DNA of 59,801 nt from Streptomyces sp. sk2.1 (GTDB lineage Bacteria > Actinomycetota > Actinomycetes > Streptomycetales > Streptomycetaceae): the NCBI RefSeq assembly GCF_008120935.1, contig NZ_RDBO01000077.1:1997581-2057381 (forward strand). Reading direction: 5' to 3'. Both the position numbers and the translations under genes were made by a program. The notes below the pieces were generated by a model. The model searched no databases. It saw nothing but the letters and a program-made list of their open reading frames with translations, and was not told where the DNA came from. The number at the start of each line of letters is the position of its first letter. Within the stretch, counting starts at the first letter, position 1. This document shows positions 47,873 to 57,022 of the stretch, piece by piece.

Positions 47873-48709
47873 TCAGGCCCCGACGTTGAAGTCGGCGGGG
47901 TCCGGGCCGAGGCGCTTGCCCTCGTCGAGCGCGGCGAGTGCGGCCAGGTCGTCCGCGTCCAGCTCGAAGTCGAACACGTCGATGTTCTCCGCGATCCGGG
48001 ACGGCGTCACGGACTTCGGGATCACCACGTTGCCGATCTGGAGGTGCCAGCGGAGCACCACCTGGGCGGGGGTGCGGTCGTGCTTCCGGGCGATCGCGAC
48101 GATCGTCGGGACCTCCAGGAGGCCCTTGCCCTGGCCCAGCGGCGACCATGCCTCGGTCCGGATGCCGTGCTCGGCGTGGAAGGCGCGCGACTCGGCCTGC
48201 TGGAGCTGCGGGTGGAGCTCGATCTGGTTGAGCACCGGGACCACGGAGGTCTCGCCGAGCAGGCGCTCCAGGTGCTCGGGCAGGAAGTTCGAGACGCCGA
48301 TGGCCTTCGCGCGGCCCTCGGAGTGGATCTTCTCGAAGGCCCGGTACGTGTCGACGTACGCGTCCTTGGCGGGCACCGGCCAGTGGATCAGGTACAGGTC
48401 GACGTAGTCGAGACCCAGCCGGTCGAGCGAGGCGTCGAAGGCGCGCAGGGTCGCGTCGTGGCCCTGGTCGCCGTTCCACAGCTTGGTGGTGACGAAGAGC
48501 TCCTCGCGGGGGACGCCGGAGGCGGCCACGGCCTTGCCCGTGCCCCGCTCGTTCTCGTAGATCGCGGCGGTGTCGATGCTCCGGTACCCGGACTCGATGG
48601 CCGTCGCGACCGCCTTCTCGGCCTCGGCGTCCGGCACCTGCCAGACGCCGTAACCGAGCTGCGGCATCTCGACGCCGTTGTTGAGGGTGATGGAGGGGAC
48701 CTGGCTCAC
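47873..48709 (-). CDS. Aldo/keto reductase
   Basis: The product is 278 aa and is a TIM barrel with the catalytic tetrad visible: Asp46 and Tyr51 (YRSIDTAAIYENE), Lys76 (VTTKLWNG) and His109 (YLIHWPVP). The NADPH-binding region includes VVIPKSVTPSRIAENIDVFD. It belongs to the AKR5/2,5-diketo-D-gluconate-reductase-like group common in actinobacteria. It reduces aldehydes or ketones in the cytoplasm using NADPH. GTG 48709 has AAGGAT upstream; the longer frame adds only a basic non-conserved lead. Confidence 0.93.
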   Translation of the reverse strand: MSQVPSITLNNGVEMPQLGYGVWQVPDAEAEKAVATAIESGYRSIDTAAIYENERGTGKAVAASGVPREELFVTTKLWNGDQGHDATLRAFDASLDRLGLDYVDLYLIHWPVPAKDAYVDTYRAFEKIHSEGRAKAIGVSNFLPEHLERLLGETSVVPVLNQIELHPQLQQAESRAFHAEHGIRTEAWSPLGQGKGLLEVPTIVAIARKHDRTPAQVVLRWHLQIGNVVIPKSVTPSRIAENIDVFDFELDADDLAALAALDEGKRLGPDPADFNVGA

Positions 48710-48911
48710 GAGCGGTCGATCCTTACGTCGTCGGGTGGTACGTCCAATGGAGAACGACCGGGACGCGCCACGCATTCCCCGTCGCCCGATCTTCCTCGGC
48801 CGATCCGTCCGGCCCGGCGCCGCTCGTCGGTCAACCTTCTTGATCCTCTTGGTATTTGGGCCCACGAGGGGCATTGACAGAAGGCCCCGCAGGGAATCCC
48901 ATGCAGTATCG

Positions 48912-48930
48912 GTTAGGAACCTTTCCTAAC
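48912..48930. promoter_or_regulatory. Palindromic operator upstream of the GH8/PQQ operon
   Basis: GTTAGGAA-CCT-TTCCTAAC, 8-bp perfect arms, 23 bp before GTG 48954. TTAGGAA/TTCCTAA palindromes occur upstream of secreted glycan-degrading genes in Streptomyces; from memory they resemble the operator of CsnR, a ROK-family repressor of chitosanase genes. Confidence 0.6.
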
Positions 48931-48953
48931 ACCGAGAACGGAAGGGAACACCC

Positions 48954-50621
48954 GTGCACCCTGCCGCACCCCCACGCCGCTCGGCGGCAGTCCTCACCGG
49001 CATCGGCTGTCTGCTCCTGCCCCTGCTCGCCGTGCCGTCCGCCGAGGCGATGACCACCCCGCCGTCCACCACCTCGACGGCCACCCGGTACGAGGCCGAG
49101 GACGCCCGGCTGACCCGGGCGGCCGTGGCGACGAACCACACCGGCTACTCGGGCACCGGCTTCGTCGACTACACCAACGCGACCGGGTCGTCCGTGGAAT
49201 TCACGGTCGACACCGCCGCCGGCGGCGACTCCCTCGCCGTCCGCTACGCCAACGGGACCACCACCGACCGCCCGATGGACATCAGCGTCAACGGCACCGT
49301 CGTCGCGTCCGGCGTCCCGTTCGGCTCCACCGGCTCCTGGGACACCTGGGCGACCAGGACCCTCGCCGTCCGCCTCGACGCCGGGACCAGCACCGTCCGG
49401 GCCACCGCGACCACGGCGAACGGCGGCCCCAACCTCGACCGCCTCGACATCGGCGCCCCCGCCACCGGCGGCCCCGCGGTGCCCTTCGGCAGTCACCTGT
49501 TCCCCTACGCGGCGGGGACGCTGAAGCCGTCCGGCGCGCAGTCCGCGCTCGACCGGGCCGTGATCGATGCGTACGACGCCTGGAAGGCCGCGTTCGTCCG
49601 GCAGAACTGCGGCAACGGCTGGTACCAGGTCATCTCGCCGGACGCCGACCACCTCTACGTCGCCGAGGCCCAGGGCTACGGCATGGTCGTCACCGCCACG
49701 ATGGCGGGCGCCGACCCGCAGGCGAGGACCGTCTTCGACGGCATGGTCAAGTACATGCTGGACCACCCCTCGGTGAACAACCCCGACCTCCTCGCCGCCG
49801 AACAGGACACCTCCTGCCGGAGCGTCGACGGCTCCGACTCCGCGACCGACGGGGACCTCGACGTCGCCTACGGCCTGCTCCTCGCCGACAAGCAGTGGGG
49901 CTCCACCGGCACGTACGACTACAAGGACCTCGCGATCAAGCACATCGACGCCATCAAGGAGAGCGAGGTCAACCCGACCACGCACCTGATGCTGTTCGGC
50001 GACTGGTCGGACTCCGGGGAGTCCCACTACTGGATGACCCGATCCTCGGACTGGATGATCGACCACTTCCGCGCCTTCGAGGCCGCCACCGGCGACCGCA
50101 CCTGGGGCACCGTGCGCACGGCCCATCAGAAGCTGATCGCCTCCCAGCAGGCCGAGTACGCCCCCGACACGGGGCTGCTGGCGGACTTCGTCGTCAATAC
50201 CGACGGCACGCCCGAGCCCGCGCCGGGCGAGGTGCTCGAATCGCCCAACGACGGCGACTACTCCTGGAACGCCTGCCGCGACCCGTGGCGCATCGGCACC
50301 GACGCCGTCACCAGCGGGGACACCGCCTCGCTCGCCGCGGCCCGCAAGCTCAACTCCTGGATCAAGGCCGAGACCGGCGGCGACCCGGACCGGATCGGCA
50401 GCGGCTACCACCTGGACGGCTCGGCGTTCGAGAACGGCGAGGACATGGCGTTCACCGCCCCGTTCGTCGTGACCGCGCTGACCGATCCCGGTTCCCAGGT
50501 CTGGCTCGACGCGCTGTGGGACAAGCTCGCCACCACCCCGATCGACCCCGACCTCTACTACGGCGCGAGCGTCCAGCTCCAGACCATGATCGTCGCGTCC
50601 GGCAACTACTGGGTCCCCTGA
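48954..50621 (+). CDS. Secreted glycoside hydrolase family 8 enzyme with N-terminal CBM
   Basis: The product is 555 aa. The signal peptide (about 1-32) is followed by a CBM6/CBM35-like module at about 44-167 (TRYEAEDARLT, SSVEFTVDTAAGGDSLAVRY, NLDRLDIG). The GH8 catalytic domain, an (alpha/alpha)6 barrel, spans about 175-553. The GH8 general acid is Glu238 in VAEAQGYGMVV, and the family signature SATDGDLDVAYGLLLADKQW carries Asp299 and Asp301. Family activities are chitosanase, endoglucanase, lichenase and xylanase; chitosanase or lichenase is most likely given the operator. GTG 48954 has GAAGGGAA upstream. It forms an operon with the PQQ-type dehydrogenase 14 bp downstream. Confidence 0.9.
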   Translation: MHPAAPPRRSAAVLTGIGCLLLPLLAVPSAEAMTTPPSTTSTATRYEAEDARLTRAAVATNHTGYSGTGFVDYTNATGSSVEFTVDTAAGGDSLAVRYANGTTTDRPMDISVNGTVVASGVPFGSTGSWDTWATRTLAVRLDAGTSTVRATATTANGGPNLDRLDIGAPATGGPAVPFGSHLFPYAAGTLKPSGAQSALDRAVIDAYDAWKAAFVRQNCGNGWYQVISPDADHLYVAEAQGYGMVVTATMAGADPQARTVFDGMVKYMLDHPSVNNPDLLAAEQDTSCRSVDGSDSATDGDLDVAYGLLLADKQWGSTGTYDYKDLAIKHIDAIKESEVNPTTHLMLFGDWSDSGESHYWMTRSSDWMIDHFRAFEAATGDRTWGTVRTAHQKLIASQQAEYAPDTGLLADFVVNTDGTPEPAPGEVLESPNDGDYSWNACRDPWRIGTDAVTSGDTASLAAARKLNSWIKAETGGDPDRIGSGYHLDGSAFENGEDMAFTAPFVVTALTDPGSQVWLDALWDKLATTPIDPDLYYGASVQLQTMIVASGNYWVP

Positions 50622-50635
50622 CGGAGGTGTCGAAG

Positions 50636-52699
50636 ATGCGTACCACAACGCTCACCGCGGCACGGGGCACAGCAGCGGCCCTCACGGCGGTGCTGCTCTG
50701 CGCGGCCCCGGTGCAGGCGGCCCCGCGGTCGGCGGCCGCGGCCGCCACCCGGTACGAGGCGGAGTCCGCGACGATCGTCGAGGGCGCGGCCGAGTCCAAC
50801 CACTCCGGCTACTCGGGGACGGGCTTCGTCAACGGCGACAACGTCGTGGGCAGTTACGTGGAGTTCACCGTCACCGCGGCCACCGCGGGAACCGGCAGGA
50901 TCGCCATCCGCCACTCCAACGGCACGACGGCCGACCGGTCCGCGGACATCGCCGTCGGCGGCACGGTCGTCTCGGCGGCCCGCACCTTCGCCACCACCGC
51001 CGACTGGGACACCTGGGCCACCTCCACCCTCACCACCCCGCTGAAGGCGGGCACCAACAAGATCCGGCTGACGTCCACGACGGCCGACGGGCTGCCCAAC
51101 CTCGACTACCTCGACGTCACGGTCACCCCCTCGGACACCGAGGCGCCCACCGCCCCCGGACAGCCCACCTGCACCGGAGTCACCGAGAACAGCATCACGC
51201 TGAACTGGACCGCGTCCACGGACGACGTGGGCGTCGCCGCGTACGACATCTACGAACACGGCAACAAGTTCGGCGAGGCGCCGGGCACCGCCACGACGAA
51301 GAACCTGACCGGGCTCGCCCCCGGCACCACGTACAACCTCACGCTGTTCGCCCGGGACGCGGCCGGCAACGTGTCCTCGGTCAGCCCGATCGTGGACTGC
51401 ACCACCCTGCGCAGCGACGACACCACCGCCCCCTCGGCCCCCGGCACCCTGTCGGCCTCGGACCTCACCGCGAACGGCGTCGTCCTGAAGTGGGGCGCGG
51501 CCACGGACGACAAGGGCGTCACCGCCTACGAGGTGCGCAGCGGCAGCACCGTCTACAAGACCGTGACCGGCACCCCGCCGGCCACCACGACCACCCTCAC
51601 CGGGCTCGCCTGCGCCAGCCCGTACACCCTGGACATCGTCGCCGAGGACGCGGCGGGCAACGTCTCCCCGCCGAGCAACGCGGTCACCTTCACCACCCCG
51701 GCCTGCGCCACCGACGGCGGCGTCCCGTCCGGCATCACCACCGTCTCCACCGGCTGGTCCATCCCCTGGGGCACCTACTGGATGCCCGACGGAAAGACCG
51801 CCCTGGTCACCGAGCGGGACAGCTTCAAGGTCTTCCGGGCCACGGCCGACGGCGCCCGCACCGAGGTCGGGTCGGTGCCCGAGGCCGTCATGACCAATGG
51901 CGAGGGCGGCCTGCTCGGCGTCGCCGTCGACCCGAAGTGGTCCACCAACCACCGCGTGTACTTCATGCACACCGCGTCGGAGGGCAACCGGATCGCCCGG
52001 ATGACCTACGACGGCAGCTCGCTGGGCGGGTACGAGGTCCTGCTCCGGGGCATCAAGAAGAGCCGGTACCACAACGGCGGACGGCTCGCCTTCGGCCCCG
52101 ACGGCTACCTGTACGCGTCGACCGGCGAGGCCCAGACCCCCGACCTCGCCCAGGACAAGGACTCGCTGAACGGCAAGATCCTGCGGATGACCACGGACGG
52201 CGGGCCCGCCCCCGGAAACCCGTTCGGCAACCACGTCTACAGCTACGGCCACCGCAACCCGCAGGGGCTCGCCTTCGACCGCAACGGTCGCCTGTGGGAA
52301 GCGGAGTTCGGCGACAGCAAGAAGGACGAACTCAACCTCATCGAACCGGGGAAGAACTACGGCTGGCCCATCTGCGAGGGCAGCTGCACCACGTCCGGCA
52401 TGACCAACCCGAAGAAGACCTGGAACATCTCCGAGGCGTCGCCCAGCGGAATCGCCATCGTCCGCAACGTCATCTACATGGCCGCCCTGAAGGGCGAACG
52501 GCTGTGGCGGGTGCCGATCACCGGTGACACCGAGAACCTCGGCACACCGAGCGCCTACTACGTCGGCACGTACGGCCGGCTGCGCACCGTCACCGAGGTG
52601 CCCGGCCGGGACCAGCTGTGGCTGTCCACCACCAACTGCGACAACAAGGGGAACGAACCGGACGGCTCGGACAAGCTGTTCCGCGTCTCGATCACATAG
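50636..52699 (+). CDS. Secreted PQQ-dependent sugar dehydrogenase with CBM and FN3 domains
   Basis: The product is 687 aa: signal peptide, then a CBM6/CBM35-like module (about 38-165) strikingly similar to that of the GH8 enzyme. Two fibronectin type III domains follow (SITLNWTASTDDVGVAAYDI and GVVLKWGAATDDKGVTAYEV). The C-terminal glucose/sorbosone-dehydrogenase six-bladed propeller (from about 370) has PWGTYWMPDGKTALVTERD, GEGGLLGVAVDPKWSTNHRV, YHNGGRLAFGPDGYLYASTG and YSYGHRNPQGLAFDRNGRLW. It oxidises sugars or oligosaccharide ends extracellularly with PQQ. A perfect GGAGG precedes ATG 50636. The matching CBMs imply it acts on the polysaccharide or products of the GH8 enzyme. Confidence 0.92.
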   Translation: MRTTTLTAARGTAAALTAVLLCAAPVQAAPRSAAAAATRYEAESATIVEGAAESNHSGYSGTGFVNGDNVVGSYVEFTVTAATAGTGRIAIRHSNGTTADRSADIAVGGTVVSAARTFATTADWDTWATSTLTTPLKAGTNKIRLTSTTADGLPNLDYLDVTVTPSDTEAPTAPGQPTCTGVTENSITLNWTASTDDVGVAAYDIYEHGNKFGEAPGTATTKNLTGLAPGTTYNLTLFARDAAGNVSSVSPIVDCTTLRSDDTTAPSAPGTLSASDLTANGVVLKWGAATDDKGVTAYEVRSGSTVYKTVTGTPPATTTTLTGLACASPYTLDIVAEDAAGNVSPPSNAVTFTTPACATDGGVPSGITTVSTGWSIPWGTYWMPDGKTALVTERDSFKVFRATADGARTEVGSVPEAVMTNGEGGLLGVAVDPKWSTNHRVYFMHTASEGNRIARMTYDGSSLGGYEVLLRGIKKSRYHNGGRLAFGPDGYLYASTGEAQTPDLAQDKDSLNGKILRMTTDGGPAPGNPFGNHVYSYGHRNPQGLAFDRNGRLWEAEFGDSKKDELNLIEPGKNYGWPICEGSCTTSGMTNPKKTWNISEASPSGIAIVRNVIYMAALKGERLWRVPITGDTENLGTPSAYYVGTYGRLRTVTEVPGRDQLWLSTTNCDNKGNEPDGSDKLFRVSIT

Positions 52700-52739
52700 C
52701 CCGGCACCGCGCGGCACGTCGCACGCGCCGTACCGCCGG

Positions 52740-52761
52740 GGCGCCGGGGCGCCCCGGTGCC
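52740..52761. terminator. Bidirectional terminator between convergent genes
   Basis: GGCGCCGGGGC / GCCCCGGTGCC, 11-bp arms with one mismatch and no loop, directly against the acyl-CoA synthetase stop. Confidence 0.6.
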
Positions 52762-54585
52762 TCAGTGGTACAGCGCGTCGACCTCCGTCGCGTACGCCGT
52801 CTCGATCGCCCGGCGTTTCAGCTTCAGCGACGGGGTGAGCAGACCGTGCTCCTCGCTGAACGGATGCGCCAGGATCCGGAACGTACGGATCGACTCGGCC
52901 TGCGAGACCGCCGTGTTGGCGGCCACCACCGCCCGCCGGATCTCCATCTCCAGGTCCGGGTCGCGCACCAGCTCCCGCGGCTCCAGCGGCGACCGCCCCT
53001 GCATAGACAGCCAGTGGTCCACCGCTTCCTGGTCGACCGTGACCAGTGCCGCGATGTAGGGCCGGTCGTTGCCCACCACGATGCACTGCGCGACCAGCGG
53101 ATGCGCCCGCACCCGCTCCTCCAGGCCGGTCGGCGACACGCTCTTGCCGCCCGAGGTCACCAGGATCTCCTTCTTCCGCCCGGTGATCGTCAGATAGCCG
53201 TCCCCGTCGAGCGAGCCCAGGTCGCCGGTGGCCAGCCAGCCGTCGCGCAGCACCGTTCCGGTGGCGTCGGGATCGCCGAGGTAACCGGAGAACACGTGGT
53301 CGCCGTGCACCCACACCTCGCCGTCCTCGGCGATGTGCACGGTCGTGCCGGGAATCGGCTGCCCGACCGTCCCGTACCGGGGACGCTCCGGAGGGTTGGC
53401 GGTGGCCGCGGCGGACGTCTCGGTCAGCCCGTACCCCTCGAAGATCCGGACGCCCGCGCCCTCGAAGAACAGCCCGAGCCGCCGGTCCATGCCCGAACCG
53501 CCGGACATGGCGTGCCGGATCCGGCCGCCCATCGCCTCGCGCACCCTCCGGTACACGACCTTGTCGAAGAACTGGTGCTGCACCCGCAGCCCGGCGGAAG
53601 GCCCGGGGCCGGTCCCGAAGGCCCGCTCCTCCATCGCCTCGGCGTACTTCACGGCGACGTCCACCGCCTTGTCGAACGGCCCCGCCCGGCCCTCCGCCTC
53701 GGCCCTGCGCCGGGCGACACCGAAGACCTTCTCGAACACGTACGGCACCGCCAGGACGAACGTCGGCCGGAACGACACCAGGTCCGGCAGCAGCGCCTTG
53801 GCCGACATCTCCGGCTGGTGGCCCAGCCGCACCCGGCCGCGGAGCGCCGCGATCTCGACCATCCGGCCGAAGACGTGGGACAGCGGGAGGAAGAGCAGGG
53901 TGGCCGCCTCGTCGCCGGGCGCGGAGCGGAACACCTCCTGCCAGCGGGAGACCATGGTGTCCGTCTCGAACATGAAGTTGGCGTGCGTGATCACGCAGCC
54001 CTTGGGGCGGCCCGTCGTCCCCGACGTGTAGATGACGGTCGCCACCGACTCGGGCGTCACCGCGCGCCGATGACGGTGCACCACCTCGTCCTCGATCCGC
54101 GTGCCCGCGGCGACCAGGTCGGCCACCGCGTCGGCGTCCAGCTGCCACAGCCGTTCGAGCCGGGGCAGCTGGTCGATCACCGACGCGACGGTCATCGCGT
54201 GGTCCTCGTGCTCGACCACGACGGCGGACACATCGGCGTCGTGCAGCATCCACCGGACCTGCTCGGCCGAGGACGTCGGATAGACCGGCACGGACTGCGC
54301 GCCGACCGACCACAGGGCGAAGTCGAGGAGCGTCCACTCGTAGCGCGTGCGCGACATCAGGGCCACCCGGTCGCCGAATCTGACGCCCTGGGCGATCAGC
54401 CCCTTGGCCAGCGCCAGCACCTCGTCGCGGAACGCGGCGGCGGTGACATCCCGCCAGTTTCCGCTCGCGTCCTTGCGGCCGAGCGCGACCCGGTGCGGGT
54501 CCTCCTCGGCCCGGTCGAACACCACGTCGGCCAACCCGCCCACGAGGGGCGCGGCCGTCATGGGCGGGACAGTGAACTCGCGCAA
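52762..54585 (-). CDS. Long-chain acyl-CoA synthetase (AMP-forming, FadD15-like)
   Basis: The product is 607 aa from the TTG start. AMP-binding motifs: A3 YTSGTTGRPKGCVITHAN, A5 FEGYGLTETSAAATANP, A7 GWLATGDLGSLDGDG, A8 LTITGRKKEILVTSGGKSVS and the C-terminal Lys in LTPSLKLKRRAI. It activates fatty acids to acyl-CoA in the cytoplasm. I prefer TTG 54585 because AGGAG lies 7 nt upstream; ATG 54600, five codons earlier, contains that ribosome site and has none of its own. It is separated by 292 bp of apparently empty sequence from the LysR gene upstream. Confidence 0.93.
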   Translation of the reverse strand: MREFTVPPMTAAPLVGGLADVVFDRAEEDPHRVALGRKDASGNWRDVTAAAFRDEVLALAKGLIAQGVRFGDRVALMSRTRYEWTLLDFALWSVGAQSVPVYPTSSAEQVRWMLHDADVSAVVVEHEDHAMTVASVIDQLPRLERLWQLDADAVADLVAAGTRIEDEVVHRHRRAVTPESVATVIYTSGTTGRPKGCVITHANFMFETDTMVSRWQEVFRSAPGDEAATLLFLPLSHVFGRMVEIAALRGRVRLGHQPEMSAKALLPDLVSFRPTFVLAVPYVFEKVFGVARRRAEAEGRAGPFDKAVDVAVKYAEAMEERAFGTGPGPSAGLRVQHQFFDKVVYRRVREAMGGRIRHAMSGGSGMDRRLGLFFEGAGVRIFEGYGLTETSAAATANPPERPRYGTVGQPIPGTTVHIAEDGEVWVHGDHVFSGYLGDPDATGTVLRDGWLATGDLGSLDGDGYLTITGRKKEILVTSGGKSVSPTGLEERVRAHPLVAQCIVVGNDRPYIAALVTVDQEAVDHWLSMQGRSPLEPRELVRDPDLEMEIRRAVVAANTAVSQAESIRTFRILAHPFSEEHGLLTPSLKLKRRAIETAYATEVDALYH

Positions 54586-54877
54586 TGACCTGCTCCTCAT
54601 GGGCTCAGCACGGCGCCGTGACGCTACCCCACGGAGCGGCGCGACGGGAGGGCTCCGTATCGGCCGACACCATGGCATATGCACAGCTCAGCCACCGAAA
54701 TCCGGCCAGATGGGCAAGGCTCGGGCGCGGTCGGGGCCGCGGAGCGGCCGACGGGCACCGGAATCTCCACCGAATCTGTACGCCGCTGCCACTCCCGATA
54801 TCGAGGGGTGAGGGGTGGTTCATCCGCACTTGCCCGGTCGAGGGCGGGCCGGTGTCCGCAGCCGCCCGGCCCCGCGG

Positions 54878-55771
54878 TCAGGCGCCGTCCCGCGCGGTGG
54901 CCGCCCCGGCCTCCCGGACCAGCCGGTCGCCGCCCGCGAGGATCGCCGCCGCCAGCGCGTCGGCGGCCTCGCGCGACCCCTCGCGCCGGTGCCCGTGCGA
55001 CAGGACGAAATCCACCCCGCCCAGCTCCGGCAGCCCCGCCCTGGCCAAAACCGGCACCAGCCCCGGCGGGATCAGCCCCCGGCTGTGGGCCATCACGCCC
55101 AGCCCCGCCCGGGCCGCCGCGACCAGCCCGCTCAGGCTGGTGCTGGTGCAGGCGATCCGCCAGGACCGGCCGTGCTCCTCCAGGACCTCCAAAGCGCGGG
55201 CCCGGGTGATGCCCGGCGGCGGGAACAGCACCAGCGGGACCGGCCGGTCCGGATCGATCCGCAGCCGCGGCGCGCCGATCCAGGCCAGCGTGTCCCGCCG
55301 GACCAGCTCGCCGTGCGTGTCCCCGGTGCGCCGCTTGGCCAGGACGAGGTCGAGCCGGCCGGCCGCGAGGCGCTGGTGCAGCGTCCCGGACAGCTCCACC
55401 GTCAGCTCCAGCTCGACCTCCGGGTGATCGTGGCGGAACGACTCCAGGATCTCCGGGAGTTGGGTCAGCACGAAGTCCTCGGAGGCCCCGAACCGCAGCC
55501 GCCCGCGCAGCCGGGTGCCGGTGAAGAAGGCCGCGGCCCGCTCGTGGGCGTCGAGTATCGTCCGGGCGAAACCGAGCATCGCCTCACCGTCCACGGTGAG
55601 GTCCACCCGGTGCGTGTCCCGGGCGAACAACTGCCGCCCCGCCGCCTCCTCCAGCCGCCGCACGTGCTGGCTCACCGTGGACTGCCGCACCCCCAGCCGC
55701 CGGGCCGCCTGGGTGAAACTCAGCGTCTGGGCGACGGCGAGGAAGGTGCGCAACTGCGCCGGGTCGTACAT
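54878..55771 (-). CDS. LysR-family transcriptional regulator
   Basis: The product is 297 aa. The N-terminal winged helix is LRTFLAVAQTLSFTQAARRL and RQSTVSQHVRRLEEAAGRQL. The effector-binding domain begins at RLRFGASEDFVLTQLPEILE. It is divergent from the bile-acid:Na+ symporter-family transporter (118-bp gap), the usual arrangement for a LysR activator of that transporter, whose substrate may also be the coinducer. Confidence 0.93.
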   Translation of the reverse strand: MYDPAQLRTFLAVAQTLSFTQAARRLGVRQSTVSQHVRRLEEAAGRQLFARDTHRVDLTVDGEAMLGFARTILDAHERAAAFFTGTRLRGRLRFGASEDFVLTQLPEILESFRHDHPEVELELTVELSGTLHQRLAAGRLDLVLAKRRTGDTHGELVRRDTLAWIGAPRLRIDPDRPVPLVLFPPPGITRARALEVLEEHGRSWRIACTSTSLSGLVAAARAGLGVMAHSRGLIPPGLVPVLARAGLPELGGVDFVLSHGHRREGSREAADALAAAILAGGDRLVREAGAATARDGA

Positions 55772-55889
55772 GCCCCCAGGCTATCGCCGAACGTGATGAC
55801 AGTCAGAGCGGTGTACGGGATTCCCGATCGCGCGGATCGGGAGCAGCATGGTGCGGGCACGACCTGAACCAAGAGGACACGTGGAGCAC

Positions 55890-56918
55890 ATGAGCCGCCG
55901 CACCCCGAAGCTGCCGTCCTGGCTGCCGATCGACCCGTACATCCTGGCCCTGATCGGCACGGTGGCGCTCGCGGCGATACTGCCCGCCTCGGGAACCGCG
56001 GCGGAGGTGGCGAAGGGCGCCTCGACCGGAGCCGTCGCCCTGCTCTTCTTCCTGTACGGGGCCCGGCTCTCCACCGCCGAGACCCTGGAGGGGCTCAGGC
56101 ACTGGCGGCTCCACCTCACCGTGCTGATCTGCACCTTCGTCGCGTTCCCGCTGCTCGGGCTGGCGGCCGGGGGACTGGTCCCGTACGTCCTGACGCCGCA
56201 GCTGCACAGCGGTCTGCTCTTCCTCTGCCTCGTCCCGTCGACCATCCAGTCGTCCATCGCCTTCACCTCGATCGCCCGCGGCAACGTGTCCGCCGCGATC
56301 TGCGCGGGCTCCTTCTCCTCGATCGCCGGGATCTTCCTCACCCCGCTGTTCGCCGCCGTCCTGCTCGGTGAGGAGGGCGGCGGGTTCTCGGCGGACGCGC
56401 TGCTGAGGATCGCGGTCCAGCTGCTGCTGCCGTTCGTCGCCGGGCAGCTGCTGCGCCGCTGGATCGGCGGCTTCCTCACCCGCCGCAAGAAGATCCTCGG
56501 CCGGGTCGACCGGGGCTCGATCCTGCTCGTCGTCTACACGGCCTTCAGCGCGGGCATGGTCACCGGAGTCTGGCACCAGGTCACCCCGGCCAGGCTCGGC
56601 GCGCTGCTCGGCGTCGAGGCGCTGCTGCTCGCGCTGATGCTCACGATCAGCTGGTACGGGGCGAAGCGGCTCGGCTTCGGCCGGGAGGACCGCGTCGCCA
56701 TCCAGTTCGCCGGCGCGAACAAGAGCCTGGCCGCCGGGCTGCCGATGGCCAGCGTCCTGTTCGGGGCGCAGGCGTCCCTCGCGGTACTGCCGCTCATGCT
56801 CTTCCACCAGATGCAGCTGATGGTGTGCGCGGTGATCGCCAAGCGCCGCTCGCACGACCCGCAGGAGGCGCACGCGACGGGCGCGGCGACGGCGCGGGAG
56901 CCCGCCGTCGCGGGCTGA
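55890..56918 (+). CDS. Bile acid:sodium symporter-family transporter (SBF-like)
   Basis: The product is 342 aa with about ten membrane helices. SBF-like features: LPIDPYILALIGTVALAAIL, GAVALLFFLYGARLSTAETL, FLCLVPSTIQSSIAFTSIAR and the second conserved VAIQFAGANKSLAAGLPMAS (crossover region of the ASBT fold). Bacterial members import organic acids or sulfonated compounds, or transport precursors; the substrate is unknown. ATG 55890 follows GTGGAG; GTG 55881 with GAGG before it is an alternative. The neighbouring LysR probably controls it. Confidence 0.9.
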   Translation: MSRRTPKLPSWLPIDPYILALIGTVALAAILPASGTAAEVAKGASTGAVALLFFLYGARLSTAETLEGLRHWRLHLTVLICTFVAFPLLGLAAGGLVPYVLTPQLHSGLLFLCLVPSTIQSSIAFTSIARGNVSAAICAGSFSSIAGIFLTPLFAAVLLGEEGGGFSADALLRIAVQLLLPFVAGQLLRRWIGGFLTRRKKILGRVDRGSILLVVYTAFSAGMVTGVWHQVTPARLGALLGVEALLLALMLTISWYGAKRLGFGREDRVAIQFAGANKSLAAGLPMASVLFGAQASLAVLPLMLFHQMQLMVCAVIAKRRSHDPQEAHATGAATAREPAVAG

Positions 56919-56925
56919 CCGTACG

Positions 56926-56949
56926 GCCCGGAGGCCCGGAGGCCCGGAG
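56926..56949. repeat. 8-bp tandem repeat GCCCGGAG (three copies)
   Basis: Three exact copies and a degenerate continuation to about 57000 in the gap between the convergent SBF-type and fdhD genes. Simple-sequence GC-rich DNA with no function I can assign. Confidence 0.7.
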
Positions 56950-57022
56950 GCCCGTGGGCCCTGCGGTCCGTGCGGCCCGAAGGCCCGTACGGGGACCGGG
57001 TCCGCACGGCGGGCGGGCGTCC

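Noticed and set aside
46993..47889. 298-codon plus-strand frame
   Set aside because: It lies mostly antisense to the ricin-type gene and contains only shadow-like composition.
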